Shown one piece after another: positions 9,801 through 15,698 of a DNA stretch of 15,816 bases. The notes below the pieces were generated by a model. It was not told the origin of the DNA and made no database searches. It worked only from the letters and a program-made list of their open reading frames with translations. The stretch spans positions 1 to 15,816 of the forward strand of contig JAOXYB010026102.1 in the NCBI GenBank assembly GCA_028565635.1, read 5' to 3'. The stretch is from Phoronis ovalis (Eukaryota; Phoronida; Phoronidae). Both the position numbers and the translations under genes were made by a program. Positions within the stretch are counted from its first letter, which is position 1. Each line of letters starts with the position of its first letter.

Positions 9801-11657
9801 GGTGCACTTACAGTTCTTTGATGATTGCCACTACTTCTTTTTTGTGCTGCCTCTTTTGTGTGTCGTAATGTTTCATGTTCTGTTGCTTCAGTGGACTGTT
9901 GTTTTTCAGAAAATATACTTGTGTATTTAGGAGGCTGTTGCAAAACATCTTTATATTTCTGCTCAAGCTTACTTGGTTTCGCCACAACTTGTTTTCCATT
10001 TTCTTCTTTGGAATGTTGTATTAAAGTTTCTTCTTTGATGTTAATAGATTTTGTTGAAATTTCACTCTTATTTATTTGTGCTGCTTGGTTATATATTTCC
10101 TCTGCTGAAAATGCGACTTTTGCAGGATTAAATAAATGCTCATGAGCTTTCTGTTGTTTACATGAATCATAAACTTGGCTGTAGTCTTCTCGAACTACTG
10201 GCCTGTGAGTTGACAGCCCAAGCTCATTCAAATCACTTTGTATCAAAGACTGTTGAGCTTCTAACATTTTGAACTCTTTAATTGGAGAGAAGATAGTATT
10301 TGTCTCCACTTTATACCTGTCATCTTCTTGATTTTGGTTTAACCTTGTATTATTTGAAACACACTTTACAATATGACTATCTTGATGAGACCTTTCAAAA
10401 TTAACACTTTTATTTCTGCTATCATATTTCACAGGTGTATTTTCTTTTGAAGATTTCTTCAGCCGTGCTTGAAAAGTTTTCCCTGAATTTTCTTGCAGAG
10501 TAGAAATATCTTTCATAGATTTGTCAACAAATTCTTTAAATTTTGCATCTCCTAAAGCTGCTCTTAGACCTTCATATTCAAAATCATCAAAGATATGTGG
10601 ATTATCAATGCTTTTTTTCAAAACAGGTCTTTCTGGGGTGACTTTTCTATTCACATTCAATGAATTACTTTCTTCAAATTGTCCTCGATGCGTTTGCAAA
10701 TTAAGTTCCTCCATATTTTCATTTACAGTGTCTCTAAAATCATAAAATGTTTTCATAGGTGATTTGGACATCTCATGTAATCTAGCACTGCCACTTTCAA
10801 ATAGCTCCTCCACAGTCCTACGATTGCTGTTTGTGTTTAAAACATTCCCAGAGGAATTCCTCTCTAAGGATACTTTTGTTGTATCTGACATTTTAAATGC
10901 TGAATTATTTGCCTCTTTCTGTCTCGTATCACTTGTTTTCATGAGTGCCTCTCCAAGATATTTTGATAAATCCACCTTCCCCGTTTTAACATCATCTCTT
11001 AATCCCCATATGTCCAGGCTTAAATCATCTTCAGCATTAATTGTACCAAATGACGTACTTTGAAGATTTTGTCCCTTATTATTTTCAACATGGTGAGTTG
11101 TAACCTTTTCTTTTCTTGAATTCTGATTGTCATGTGTTGGTCTAGTATCATCTTCAACAAACAGTCGTCTTACATGAGGATCTGCCTTTTGAAGCAAATA
11201 CTGAGTATTCCCTGCAGATAGTTTTCTGTCTTTTCCTTCTACAGCAACAGGTTTGGTTTGCCCAGATGTAATTGGTAAAGAGAGATGTTCTGTAGATTTG
11301 CTAACAATTTCCTTGGTCCTTTCTTTTCTGCCATTTACATCATTTTTTTCATGAGTATACAATTCTCTGGGAGATGCTTTTGGAGATTTCCTGAAAAATA
11401 CAGCTTGTATACAATATGGTATAGCAGTATTAATTTTTAATTAAGTCTTAAAACTTTTTCAACTTTTTTCCCCCGGAAGTATGTAACAAACATGAATACC
11501 TCTGTTTGTAATTTCTTGGTAATCCTGTTTGCATGCCATGAACTTGGGCAGACTTTTCAAAGTAAGCTAATCGCTTTTGTCTGATATCTTTAACTTGTGT
11601 TGTTCTTGGAGACTCATTTTTCCGAGGAGTTTTTCTAACTTTATCAGCTGTATCCAT
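721..11657 (-). CDS. Large zinc-ribbon / F-box / leucine-rich-repeat protein, 15 coding exons, 1685 aa
   Basis: Exons on the minus strand, in order: 11657-11500, 11390-9747, 9249-9065, 8187-8008, 7785-6321, 5928-5706, 5215-5062, 4736-4561, 4181-4027, 3651-3571, 3223-3112, 2718-2513, 2031-1915, 1434-1324, 811-721. All introns are GT-AG, phases chain without a break, and the sum is 5058 nt. Residues 1-1285 are mostly S/K/N/E/Q-rich and probably disordered, with a C4 zinc ribbon at 769-786 and a basic stretch at 799-812. The F-box is about 1297-1343 and about 12 cysteine-type LRRs fill about 1348-1680. In known FBXL proteins the F-box binds Skp1 and the LRR solenoid binds the substrate of an SCF ubiquitin ligase; that role is inferred here. 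FBXL2/20-type proteins are only about 430 residues, so the N-terminal extension is unusual. Introns not listed separately (about 110-490 bases) showed no further gene. The exon model is strong; the gene identity is unknown. Confidence 0.9.
812..1323 (-). other. F-box/LRR intron 14, with an imperfect inverted repeat
   Basis: This 512-base intron separates exons 14 and 15. Its only visible structure is the inverted repeat at 1055-1141. No reading frame or repeat family was recognised. Confidence 0.8.
1055..1141. repeat. Imperfect inverted repeat (hairpin-forming)
   Basis: CAGCATGT at 1055-1062 pairs with ACATGCTG at 1134-1141 (8/8). GCATTTTGTGAATGA at 1064-1078 pairs with 1112-1126 (14/15, the mismatch being a possible G-U wobble in RNA). 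One arm has one unpaired base and the other seven, and the loop is 33 nt. It could be a decayed small inverted-repeat element or an RNA hairpin in the intron. Confidence 0.65.
1324..1434 (-). CDS. F-box/LRR gene, exon 14: LRR (codons 1619-1656)
   Basis: The acceptor is TTCATTTTGTAG and the donor AAAAG|GTATGT; phase 2 on both sides. It encodes a short linker then LEAVKVSFCQDITESSILKL. It is too short for an ORF-length search and was found by following the phase. Confidence 0.88.
1915..2031 (-). CDS. F-box/LRR gene, exon 13: LRRs (codons 1580-1619)
   Basis: The acceptor is TTATTCTTACAG and the donor AAAAG|GTTAGT; phase 2 on both sides. It encodes LLDVSGCKHISNNGI and LEYIDLSSTSITHK. Confidence 0.9.
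2513..2718 (-). CDS. F-box/LRR gene, exon 12: LRRs (codons 1512-1580)
   Basis: The acceptor is TCTGCATGTCTAG and the donor TATAAG|GTATAA; phase 0 in, phase 2 out. It encodes the end of one repeat (LTDSCIGELSGG), then VETLDLRGGKQIKDNCI and LQSLTLANCPHITDTSV. Confidence 0.9.
3112..3223 (-). CDS. F-box/LRR gene, exon 11: LRRs (codons 1474-1511)
   Basis: The acceptor is CCTTTTCTTTTAG and the donor TACAAG|GTATGA; phase 2 in, phase 0 out. It encodes LRR cores LHTLGLTGCFNITPRGI and LKNLSLGQCYK. Confidence 0.9.
3571..3651 (-). CDS. F-box/LRR gene, exon 10: one LRR (codons 1447-1474)
   Basis: The acceptor is CTTTCACTTTCAG and the donor AAAAG|GTAATA; phase 2 on both sides, 81 nt. It encodes one complete cysteine-type repeat, LESLNLSGCQGVTDSSIAI, so the exon equals one LRR unit. 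Confidence 0.9.
4027..4181 (-). CDS. F-box/LRR gene, exon 9: LRRs 2-3 (codons 1396-1447)
   Basis: The acceptor is TTGATATTTAG and the donor AACAG|GTATGT; phase 0 in, phase 2 out. It contains LRR cores ELNFSGCS and ISVLDASWCNVSDSG of the cysteine-containing type. Confidence 0.9.
4561..4736 (-). CDS. F-box/LRR gene, exon 8: end of F-box and first LRR (codons 1337-1395)
   Basis: The acceptor is TATCTTTATCAG and the donor CTACAG|GTAAAT; phase 1 in, phase 0 out. The first codon completes the Trp of the F-box end (WQHIILRKK). A degenerate first repeat (RLSLIKCQG) and the start of the next (LRELFINCGDRLQ) follow. Confidence 0.9.
5062..5215 (-). CDS. F-box/LRR gene, exon 7: F-box (codons 1286-1337)
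   Basis: The acceptor is TTAAACATTTTCAG and the donor TTTAT|GTAAGT; phase 0 in, phase 1 out. The exon carries most of an F-box: W-E-C-L-P-D-E-I-L-L-H-I-F-T-Y-L-P, then DLTQCARVCNQFYRVAMDD. The LPDEIL, IFxYLP and VCxxFYR positions match the Skp1-binding consensus of FBXL proteins. The intron that follows interrupts the F-box just before its terminal L-W. Confidence 0.95.
5706..5928 (-). CDS. F-box/LRR gene, exon 6 (codons 1211-1285)
   Basis: The acceptor is TATTTATTGCAG and the donor GAAATG|GTAAGC; phase 2 in, phase 0 out. It encodes a charged linker ending in a Lys-rich stretch, LKTIRKGVLDTYKKFNEM, just before the F-box exon. Confidence 0.87.
6321..7785 (-). CDS. F-box/LRR gene, exon 5: C4 zinc ribbon, basic NLS-like stretch, disordered region (codons 723-1211)
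   Basis: The acceptor is CTATTATTTTAG and the donor TACAG|GTAGGA; phase 1 in, phase 2 out. A zinc-ribbon motif CPEC-x10-CLEC lies at residues 769-786 (7648-7595). It is followed by a doubly basic stretch with KPKR and PPKRRK (799-811) that resembles a bipartite nuclear localisation signal. A charged helix around RALEEQERQQK and an aromatic, Ser-rich segment at 1131-1152 (6562-6497, with HRHWSKSSIAW) stand out from the low-complexity surroundings. Met765 (7660) sits four residues before the ribbon; the open frame continues upstream to the acceptor, so it is read as internal. Confidence 0.92.
8008..8187 (-). CDS. F-box/LRR gene, exon 4 (codons 663-723)
   Basis: The acceptor is CAATACAATAG|G and the donor AAACG|GTAAGT; phase 1 in and phase 1 out. 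The peptide begins GFWKKTLGDVEDVFDSL and continues with a predicted helical stretch around TDRLQKMGIDLGFLRQ. No domain was recognised. The exon is symmetrical (180 nt), so it could be skipped without shifting frame. Confidence 0.85.
8188..9064 (-). other. F-box/LRR intron 3 (877 bases)
   Basis: This is the longest intron of the gene. It contains a short GATA-type microsatellite near 8858-8886 and slightly more GC-rich stretches around 8500-8640. Overlapping ORFs at 8446-8634 (+) and 8575-8856 (-) show no recognisable domain and are taken as chance. Confidence 0.75.
8858..8886. repeat. GATA/GATACA-type microsatellite
   Basis: Irregular units of GATATA, GATACA and GATA occur in tandem over about 29 bases inside intron 3 of the F-box gene. 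The tract is short and has no apparent function. Confidence 0.7.
9065..9249 (-). CDS. F-box/LRR gene, exon 3 (codons 601-663)
   Basis: The acceptor is TTTTCTTTTCAG and the donor CCAG|GTAGTC; it enters in phase 2 and leaves in phase 1. It encodes an acidic, Ser-rich stretch beginning KRHMSTEFYPN and including FEPIPEPVCDDSDQE. The apparent Met at 9242 is internal, not a start. Confidence 0.85.
9250..9746 (-). other. F-box/LRR intron 2 (497 bases) with clustered palindromes
   Basis: No coding signal was found. The stretch 9550-9620 is more GC-rich than its surroundings. It holds a perfect 16-bp palindrome (9554-9569), an overlapping GACACC-T-GGTGTC inverted repeat (9568-9580) and a CTCF-like motif (9603-9616). 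Confidence 0.7.
9747..11390 (-). CDS. F-box/LRR gene, exon 2: long disordered region (codons 53-601)
   Basis: This 1644-nt exon is open throughout. The acceptor is TATTTTTCAG and the donor CACAA|GTAAGT; it enters and leaves in phase 2. The product is rich in S, K, E, N and Q and looks disordered. It has two ordered-looking islands with hydrophobic and aromatic residues: about residues 174-205 (starting DLSLDIWGL) and about 319-345 (around FEYEGLRAALGDAKFKEFV). These are candidate short binding motifs. No known domain was recognised. Confidence 0.9.
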
Positions 11658-11662
11658 TATTC
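11500..11662 (-). CDS. F-box/LRR gene, first coding exon (5 nt of 5' UTR plus codons 1-53)
   Basis: A 3' splice site (TTTTATATAG) ends at 11663. It is followed by five untranslated bases and the ATG at 11657-11655, giving MDTADKVRKTPRKNESP. The 5' splice site is CAGAG|GTATTC with the exon ending at 11500, phase 2. The product is basic and S/T/P-rich. The ATG was chosen because it is the first in-frame ATG after the acceptor; an in-frame ATG in the upstream exon is possible with an alternative donor (see findings). Confidence 0.85.
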
Positions 11663-12390
11663 CTATATAAAAGGGACATATTCAATAATTAATAAGATAC
11701 AATTATTATAGTGCATTGATAGCAGTACTAAACTATCAAAGTCCAAATTAATGTAACCTTTTATACATGCATTACATCAGAATACAAAAGCATAATATTT
11801 GTCTGTACATATGTAGAATTTACATCTTGAAATAAGAAGAAAAATTCAACGCCTAACTATGTTTCATAAAACTCAGTACAATAAAATTGCCATAAAAATT
11901 ACAGAAACTTATAGGACACCCAATAGAAACACAAGAAATACTCATCTAAATTAATTTATTAAACCAAGTTCGACAACTGATGTATATATATATAGATATT
12001 CATTCATCGCACCATACAACTTTATATACAAGATTGGAACCAACTGCCTCCTGAATAACAATCACTATAGATGCCGATAAAGTCTATGCTTCAGAATTAT
12101 TTTTAGAATTATGTCCAAACATCTACATGCGCAATCAAAGGCTGATCTGATACGAAAGTTCTTTCAGCATATAGCATACTAATAGATAGATGGCACGGCC
12201 ATAGCCCGGCATAGTCTTCAGACTTCACCCCACTACTGCACTACTCTGACACTATTAAAGACACAAGTGATCGAGACTATTCTCACCAAAATTACCTATT
12301 TCACAATTAAATGCAACAATATCAGCAGTATATTTGACCTCCCATAAGCTATCACTAACTCGTTAACAAAAAAAATAAAAAAATACCTAC
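11663..12390 (-). other. Inferred 5' UTR intron of the F-box/LRR gene
   Basis: The acceptor TTTTATATAG lies five bases before the ATG, so the leader must come from an upstream exon. The candidate donor is CACCAA|GTAGGT (exon end 12391), with an alternative four bases downstream, AAGTAG|GTATTT (exon end 12387). The intron contains a LINE relic on the opposite strand. Confidence 0.65.
11802..12105 (+). mobile_element. Decayed tail of a non-LTR retrotransposon (LINE) reverse-transcriptase ORF
   Basis: One plus-strand frame from 11826 reads LEIRRKIQRLTMFHK and continues through NTRNTH (11931-11945), a TAA at 11952, then TDVYIYRYSFI (to 12008). After a one-base shift, RTI (12008) and WNQLPPE (12035-12055) follow, then SL and a further shift. 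The order LExRR..RLTMFYK..TRNTH..TDxYxYSFFPRTI..WNxLP is the familiar C-terminal end of reverse transcriptases in invertebrate LINEs, recalled from the family. Stops and frameshifts make it a dead fragment. It lies antisense in the 5' UTR intron of the F-box gene. The clade cannot be assigned. Confidence 0.78.
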
Positions 12391-12413
12391 TTGGTGCATC
12401 CACTCAAAATGAA

Positions 12414-12464
12414 TTATTCTTTGTATAGACGACCCTGTGTAGCACGGAGGTATTTTGCCGCCAT
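12414..12464 (-). other. Upstream ORF of 16 codons (MAAKYLRATQGRLYKE)
   Basis: An ATG in strong context (A at -3, G at +4) opens a 16-codon frame that closes with TAA at 12416-12414 inside the inferred leader. If the transcript starts upstream of 12464, this frame would precede the main ATG. It might instead be a by-product of the YY1-like motif, whose core contains ATGG. Confidence 0.45.
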
Positions 12465-12468
12465 GTTG
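12457..12468 (-). promoter_or_regulatory. YY1-like motif CAACATGGCGGC
   Basis: On the minus strand the sequence matches the YY1 core AAnATGGCnGC. YY1 sites of this orientation are common immediately downstream of start sites of housekeeping genes. Here it lies in the inferred leader of the F-box gene, in the shared promoter. Confidence 0.55.
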
Positions 12469-12481
12469 TTTCTCCCGTTGT

Positions 12482-12500
12482 TATAGAATTCCCATGATGC
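12482..12500 (+). promoter_or_regulatory. ZNF143/Staf-like motif
   Basis: TATAGAATTCCCATGATGC matches the recalled consensus ACTACAATTCCCAGCATGC at 14 of 19 positions, including the ATTCCCA block and the terminal ATGC. Such sites are typical of bidirectional housekeeping promoters. It is a resemblance by eye only. Confidence 0.35.
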
Positions 12501-13773
12501 TCTAAATGAAATATAGTACTTTTGCCTTATTCATTATAACTCAATTTTTCGAAGGGAGCCAAAACAGAAAAGGATAAACTTCAATTCGTAAAGTAGATGT
12601 ATTACCAGAAAAAGAGAAAAAATATTAAAATGTGCTATTCTCTCGTTATTCGCGAGAACCCGCTAGATGGCCATGTTGGACAGGTGCTCGTGAAAGCGTT
12701 GTTCAGACGTTTGTGTAAATTTGACTGGATTCTGAATCTATCAGAGGTATTCTGTATTCACAGTGGTAGTTATTTTCATCTTTAATCACCCCACAATCTC
12801 CAGAGAAGCTAATTATCTGGAAAACTCCTTTATTGCAACTTAAAAGTAAACCGATCATTAGCCGGCTTGGACAAATAAAATTGCATATATCATTACATTA
12901 GTCATTATATGAATTATGATATATTATAAACTACTGTCTGGTCCTAAGGCTAAGTATAAAGACTAAAAGAGTTTCGTTGTTTAATAATTAGGATATTTAC
13001 TTGCATCTATGGTGGGCAGCTAATTCCCAAAATTAACAACGGAACACTTACTGAACAAAAATTATGCTAATTATTATCGTCTGTTACTAAATACTAGTAG
13101 TATCTTGCATGCCGGGCTTACATGTACATAGCTTAAAGTTACACAAATCAAATAAATAGTCATGAACTTGAAGCCGGTCCCGAGTTTCACGTGGTGCGTA
13201 TGTTCAATAAGGACAACAGATTTTATACTACATATAGATATTAATTATATTGAGGATAATGTCAGAATTGCACAGTTCATAACAAATGTGGCAAAGGGGG
13301 AAAGGTGGTTGGATACCCGGAGCCGGAGGGGCACGTCATACAATTATGGGTTGGGAACGTGCGGCACAGGCTTAAAAACTGGATCCTCTTAACTATTTTT
13401 CTCTGCCAAAAAACAAGTTTACTTAACTTTTTTGATAAAACCCTGATTGCTAATTTTACAAAACGAGTTGATTTTAGTCAAAAATCACTTATTAAAAAAA
13501 AACGGGTCTACTCTATTAATTCGATCAAAGCCTGGATGCTCTCTGATAATTTGCTATTTCGGTCAAAAAACTTGATCCACTGTAACAGCACATCTCTATA
13601 TAGACGGAACCCTGGGTACCCCATGGATTGGATATTATCTGTAAAAGTTTGCACCAAAGCAACTAATTCTGACATACTATTGATTGCATCAGTGTTAAAG
13701 AAAGTTGTAGACTGGTTGTGACGGCAAGTAAAACAGAAAATGATAATCGTTCGCTTTTTTTTGTTGTTTTCAG
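12501..13773 (+). other. SF3A2 upstream region and probable 5' UTR exon/intron
   Basis: A 3' splice site at 13771-13773 (TTGTTGTTTTCAG) shows that SF3A2 has at least one upstream non-coding exon. Possible donors are GACAG|GTGCTC (12683/12684) and CAGAG|GTATTC (12746/12747), both near the CpG-bearing stretch; a weaker one is GGCAA|GTAAAA near 13728. Which is used cannot be decided here. The rest is AT-rich apart from a GC-rich patch at about 13285-13385. ORFs at 13162-13392 and 13305-13721 have no recognisable domain and are not annotated as genes. Confidence 0.55.
12669..12678 (-). promoter_or_regulatory. Second YY1-like core CAACATGGCC
   Basis: The minus strand reads CAACATGGCC, repeating the CAACATGGC of the site at 12457-12468. 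It lies in the most CpG-bearing part of the intergenic region (about 12635-12710), near where the SF3A2 first exon might start. Confidence 0.3.
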
Positions 13774-13798
13774 GTTTTTAAAACATTAAGATATCACC
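13774..13798 (+). other. SF3A2: SF3A2 5' UTR segment in the first coding exon
   Basis: Twenty-five bases lie between the acceptor and the ATG. An in-frame TAA at 13787-13789 excludes a start further upstream. The ATG context is ACCATGG, a strong initiation context. Confidence 0.85.
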
Positions 13799-13924
13799 AT
13801 GGATTTTCAACATCGTGCGGGAGGTAAAACTGGTACTGGTGGCGTAGCATCAGCCTCAGATGCAAACCGAGATCGCAGAGAAAGACTGAGACAGCTGGCA
13901 TTAGAAACCATAGATATAAACAAG
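13799..13924 (+). CDS. SF3A2: SF3A2 coding exon 1 (codons 1-42)
   Basis: It runs from the ATG to AACAAG|GTACAT, phase 0. It encodes the Gly-rich N-terminus and the basic helix RDRRERLRQLALETIDINK. Confidence 0.97.
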
Positions 13925-15698
13925 GTACATGGTTTACAAATTTACATGCAAACAGCAAGCTTATAACTTGACAAGTGTATTAATAATGTCAGCTCTCATT
14001 CTGGTCACCAGAGATTTTTTCTGGTTATATTATATTATTTTGTCAATAAGAATCAATGATTTTGTTTTTGCTTAAAGGGGAAATAATGGAAGGGATTATA
14101 CAATAATTATTTAAATATAACTTTTTTTTTATGTAAAAGGATCCCTATTTTATGAAAAATCACCTCGGTTCATATGAGTGTAAATTATGTCTGACTTTAC
14201 ATAACAACGAGGGAAGTTATCTAGCACATACACAAGGAAAGAAACATCAGGCTAATCTGTAAGTTATCAAATATTCAAATGTCATTAAAATCTGTAATTG
14301 TAAAACATGTTATATTTATTAGATTCTTATTAACGATGACTATCAGAGCTGGCCATTTAGGATTCTAAAGTGGTTGCCAGAGGGTACTAAAAGTTATTCG
14401 ATAGAATATGCAAAGAAAATAAATTTCATTGTAACAGATTGTGCTAGATTTCACAAAATTTAGCTTTGCGTTCATGAGGAACTCATCGAATTGACATTCA
14501 CTGACCCCCTAACAAATTTCTTATCCGCCCGTTTGCTTTTTATCATTATTGCTTTACAAATTTCATGATGTAATAGTACGGCATATTATTCATGTTGGAT
14601 AGAAACATGTATATTTTAAAAATATTTCTGTAGAGCTCGACGTGCTGCAAAAGAGGCCAAGGATGCTCCAGCCCAGCCTGCTCCTGAGAAAGCTCGTGTA
14701 GATATTAAAAAGTTTGTCAAGATTGGCAGACCGGGTTACAAAGTTACTAAACAGAGAGATCCAGATTCAGCACAACAAAGTCTTTTATTCCAAGTACGTA
14801 TCAGTTACCTGTCCAACTGTACCAGTCATTTGTCAAAGTTAGGGTATATATAGTTAGATGAATCAGTATGAAATAAAACATTTTTTTTACATTCATAGTT
14901 TTAATAATGATATATTAAAATTACTGTCTTTTTTTATTTGCATAATTTTGTATTTATGACTAGTCAAAACAAAATAAAAAATAAATTCAATTTTCACTGA
15001 AAAATTTGATTCCAAAATCAAATTATCTAACAGTGGGGAAATAGTTAAATTTTTAAAACAAAACTTTATAGTCAAAATTATGAAACAAAATCCTTTTTGA
15101 ATATTCTTTTTTGTCACTTTTTCATATGCCCAATTTTCTTTTTACTATCAAAAAAGCAAGTTTTGTTTTAAACATTGAATTATCCAATTATAGTGTACCT
15201 TGGTGGTGATAATAATGGAAATCATTGCAGCCATAGTCTGTATATAATGTAATTATTATCAACATTAACAGCAATGCAGCAGATTTTCTCAAATATTCAT
15301 TGAATTTCTAATCATAACTACATTTTGTCATGTGTATTCCTGTATTCAGTATTTATGACAAAGTAAGAACATGTGCTTGCGTTAAATTTCACTGCATGTA
15401 CATGTGTTTATTTGTAGTAAACTTCAATTTATGTACATGTGTTTATTTGTAGTAAACTTCACTTTATGTACATGTGTTTATTTGTAGTAAACTTCACTGT
15501 ATGTACATGTGTTTATTTGCAGTAAACTTCACTATATGTACATGTGTTTATCTGTAGATTGATTACCCAGAAATTGTGGAAGGTGTTGCTCCACGACATC
15601 GTTTTATGGCTGCCTATGAACAAAGAGTAGAACCACCTGATAGAAAATGGCAGTATTTGTTGTTTGCTGCAGAACCCTATGAAACAATAGCATTTAAG
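13799..15698 (+). CDS. SF3A2: Splicing factor 3a subunit 2 (SF3A2/SAP62, yeast Prp11 homologue), coding exons 1-4, 3' part beyond the window
   Basis: Exons 13799-13924, 14140-14258, 14634-14793 and 15558-15698 join to 546 nt, 182 residues. The protein starts MDFQHRAGGKTGTGG. It carries a matrin/U1-type C2H2 zinc finger with Cys56, Cys59, His72 and His78 (YECKLC ... AHTQGKKH). The conserved stretches KKFVKIGRPGYKVTKQRD, QSLLFQIDYPEI and AYEQRVEPPDRKWQYLL follow. This matches the N-terminal half of animal SF3A2 almost residue for residue. SF3A2 joins SF3A1 and SF3A3 in the SF3a complex of the 17S U2 snRNP, which helps recognise the branch site; the zinc finger is needed for its incorporation. 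The vertebrate protein continues with a proline-rich tail, which here would lie past the right edge. Identification is near certain. Confidence 0.98.
14140..14258 (+). CDS. SF3A2: SF3A2 coding exon 2: matrin-type zinc finger
   Basis: The acceptor is TTATGTAAAAG and the donor AATCT|GTAAGT; phase 0 in, phase 2 out. It holds all four zinc ligands (C56, C59, H72, H78). Confidence 0.97.
14259..14633 (+). other. SF3A2 intron 2 (375 bases)
   Basis: AT-rich, with no coding signal, snoRNA-like box pair or repeat recognised. Confidence 0.8.
14634..14793 (+). CDS. SF3A2: SF3A2 coding exon 3
   Basis: The acceptor is AATATTTCTGTAG and the donor TTCCAA|GTACGT; phase 2 in, phase 0 out. It encodes ARRAAKEAKDAPAQP through QQSLLFQ. 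The phase-0 end matters for the decoy acceptors in the next intron. Confidence 0.97.
14794..15557 (+). other. SF3A2 intron 3 (764 bases), ending in a tandem repeat
   Basis: The first 570 bases are AT-rich without a recognisable element. The minus-strand ORFs at 14893-15117 and 15513-15755 are low-complexity or antisense to exon 4. The last 160 bases are the 35-bp tandem repeat. Confidence 0.85.
15397..15557 (+). repeat. 35-bp tandem repeat, 4.6 copies, each with an acceptor-like site
   Basis: Copies begin at 15397, 15432, 15467, 15502 and 15537 (the last is 21 nt). All share TGTACATGTGTTTAT; the unit then continues TTGTAG (TTGCAG in copy 4, CTGTAG in copy 5) and, in copies 1-4, TAAACTTCA. 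Copies 1-4 differ at only a few positions, mainly unit positions 31-34. A degenerate partial copy with a 4-nt deletion precedes them at about 15369-15396. Copy 5 stops exactly at the real 3' splice site of SF3A2 intron 3. Confidence 0.97.
15558..15698 (+). CDS. SF3A2: SF3A2 coding exon 4
   Basis: The acceptor is GTTTATCTGTAG, itself the fifth, partial copy of a 35-bp tandem repeat. The donor is TTTAAG|GTAAGC. Phase 0 on both sides, 47 codons: IDYPEIVEGVAPRHRFM to PYETIAFK. Confidence 0.97.

Larger units (their letters stand above)
12387..12500 (-). other. Probable non-coding first exon of the F-box/LRR gene
   Basis: Upstream of the candidate donors at 12391 or 12387 lies a short leader with two ATGs (12464 and 12399). 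The first is within a YY1-like CAACATGGCGGC, a motif often near or just downstream of start sites in animal promoters. The 5' end is not visible and is set by the ZNF143-like site at 12482-12500. Confidence 0.5.

Noticed and set aside
9825-11063. Plus-strand ORFs of 74-106 codons opposite exon 2
   Set aside because: Antisense shadows of the open minus-strand exon, with compositions that mirror its codons.
11980-11996. TATATATA tract as a promoter TATA box
   Set aside because: It lies within the LINE relic in an intron and is explained by it.
8510-13215. Similar strings GGGTGCGCATGTTCATTA (near 8531) and GGTGCGTATGTTCAATA (near 13193) as a dispersed repeat
   Set aside because: Seventeen-base matches with two or three differences are expected several times by chance in a window of this size, and the similarity does not extend.
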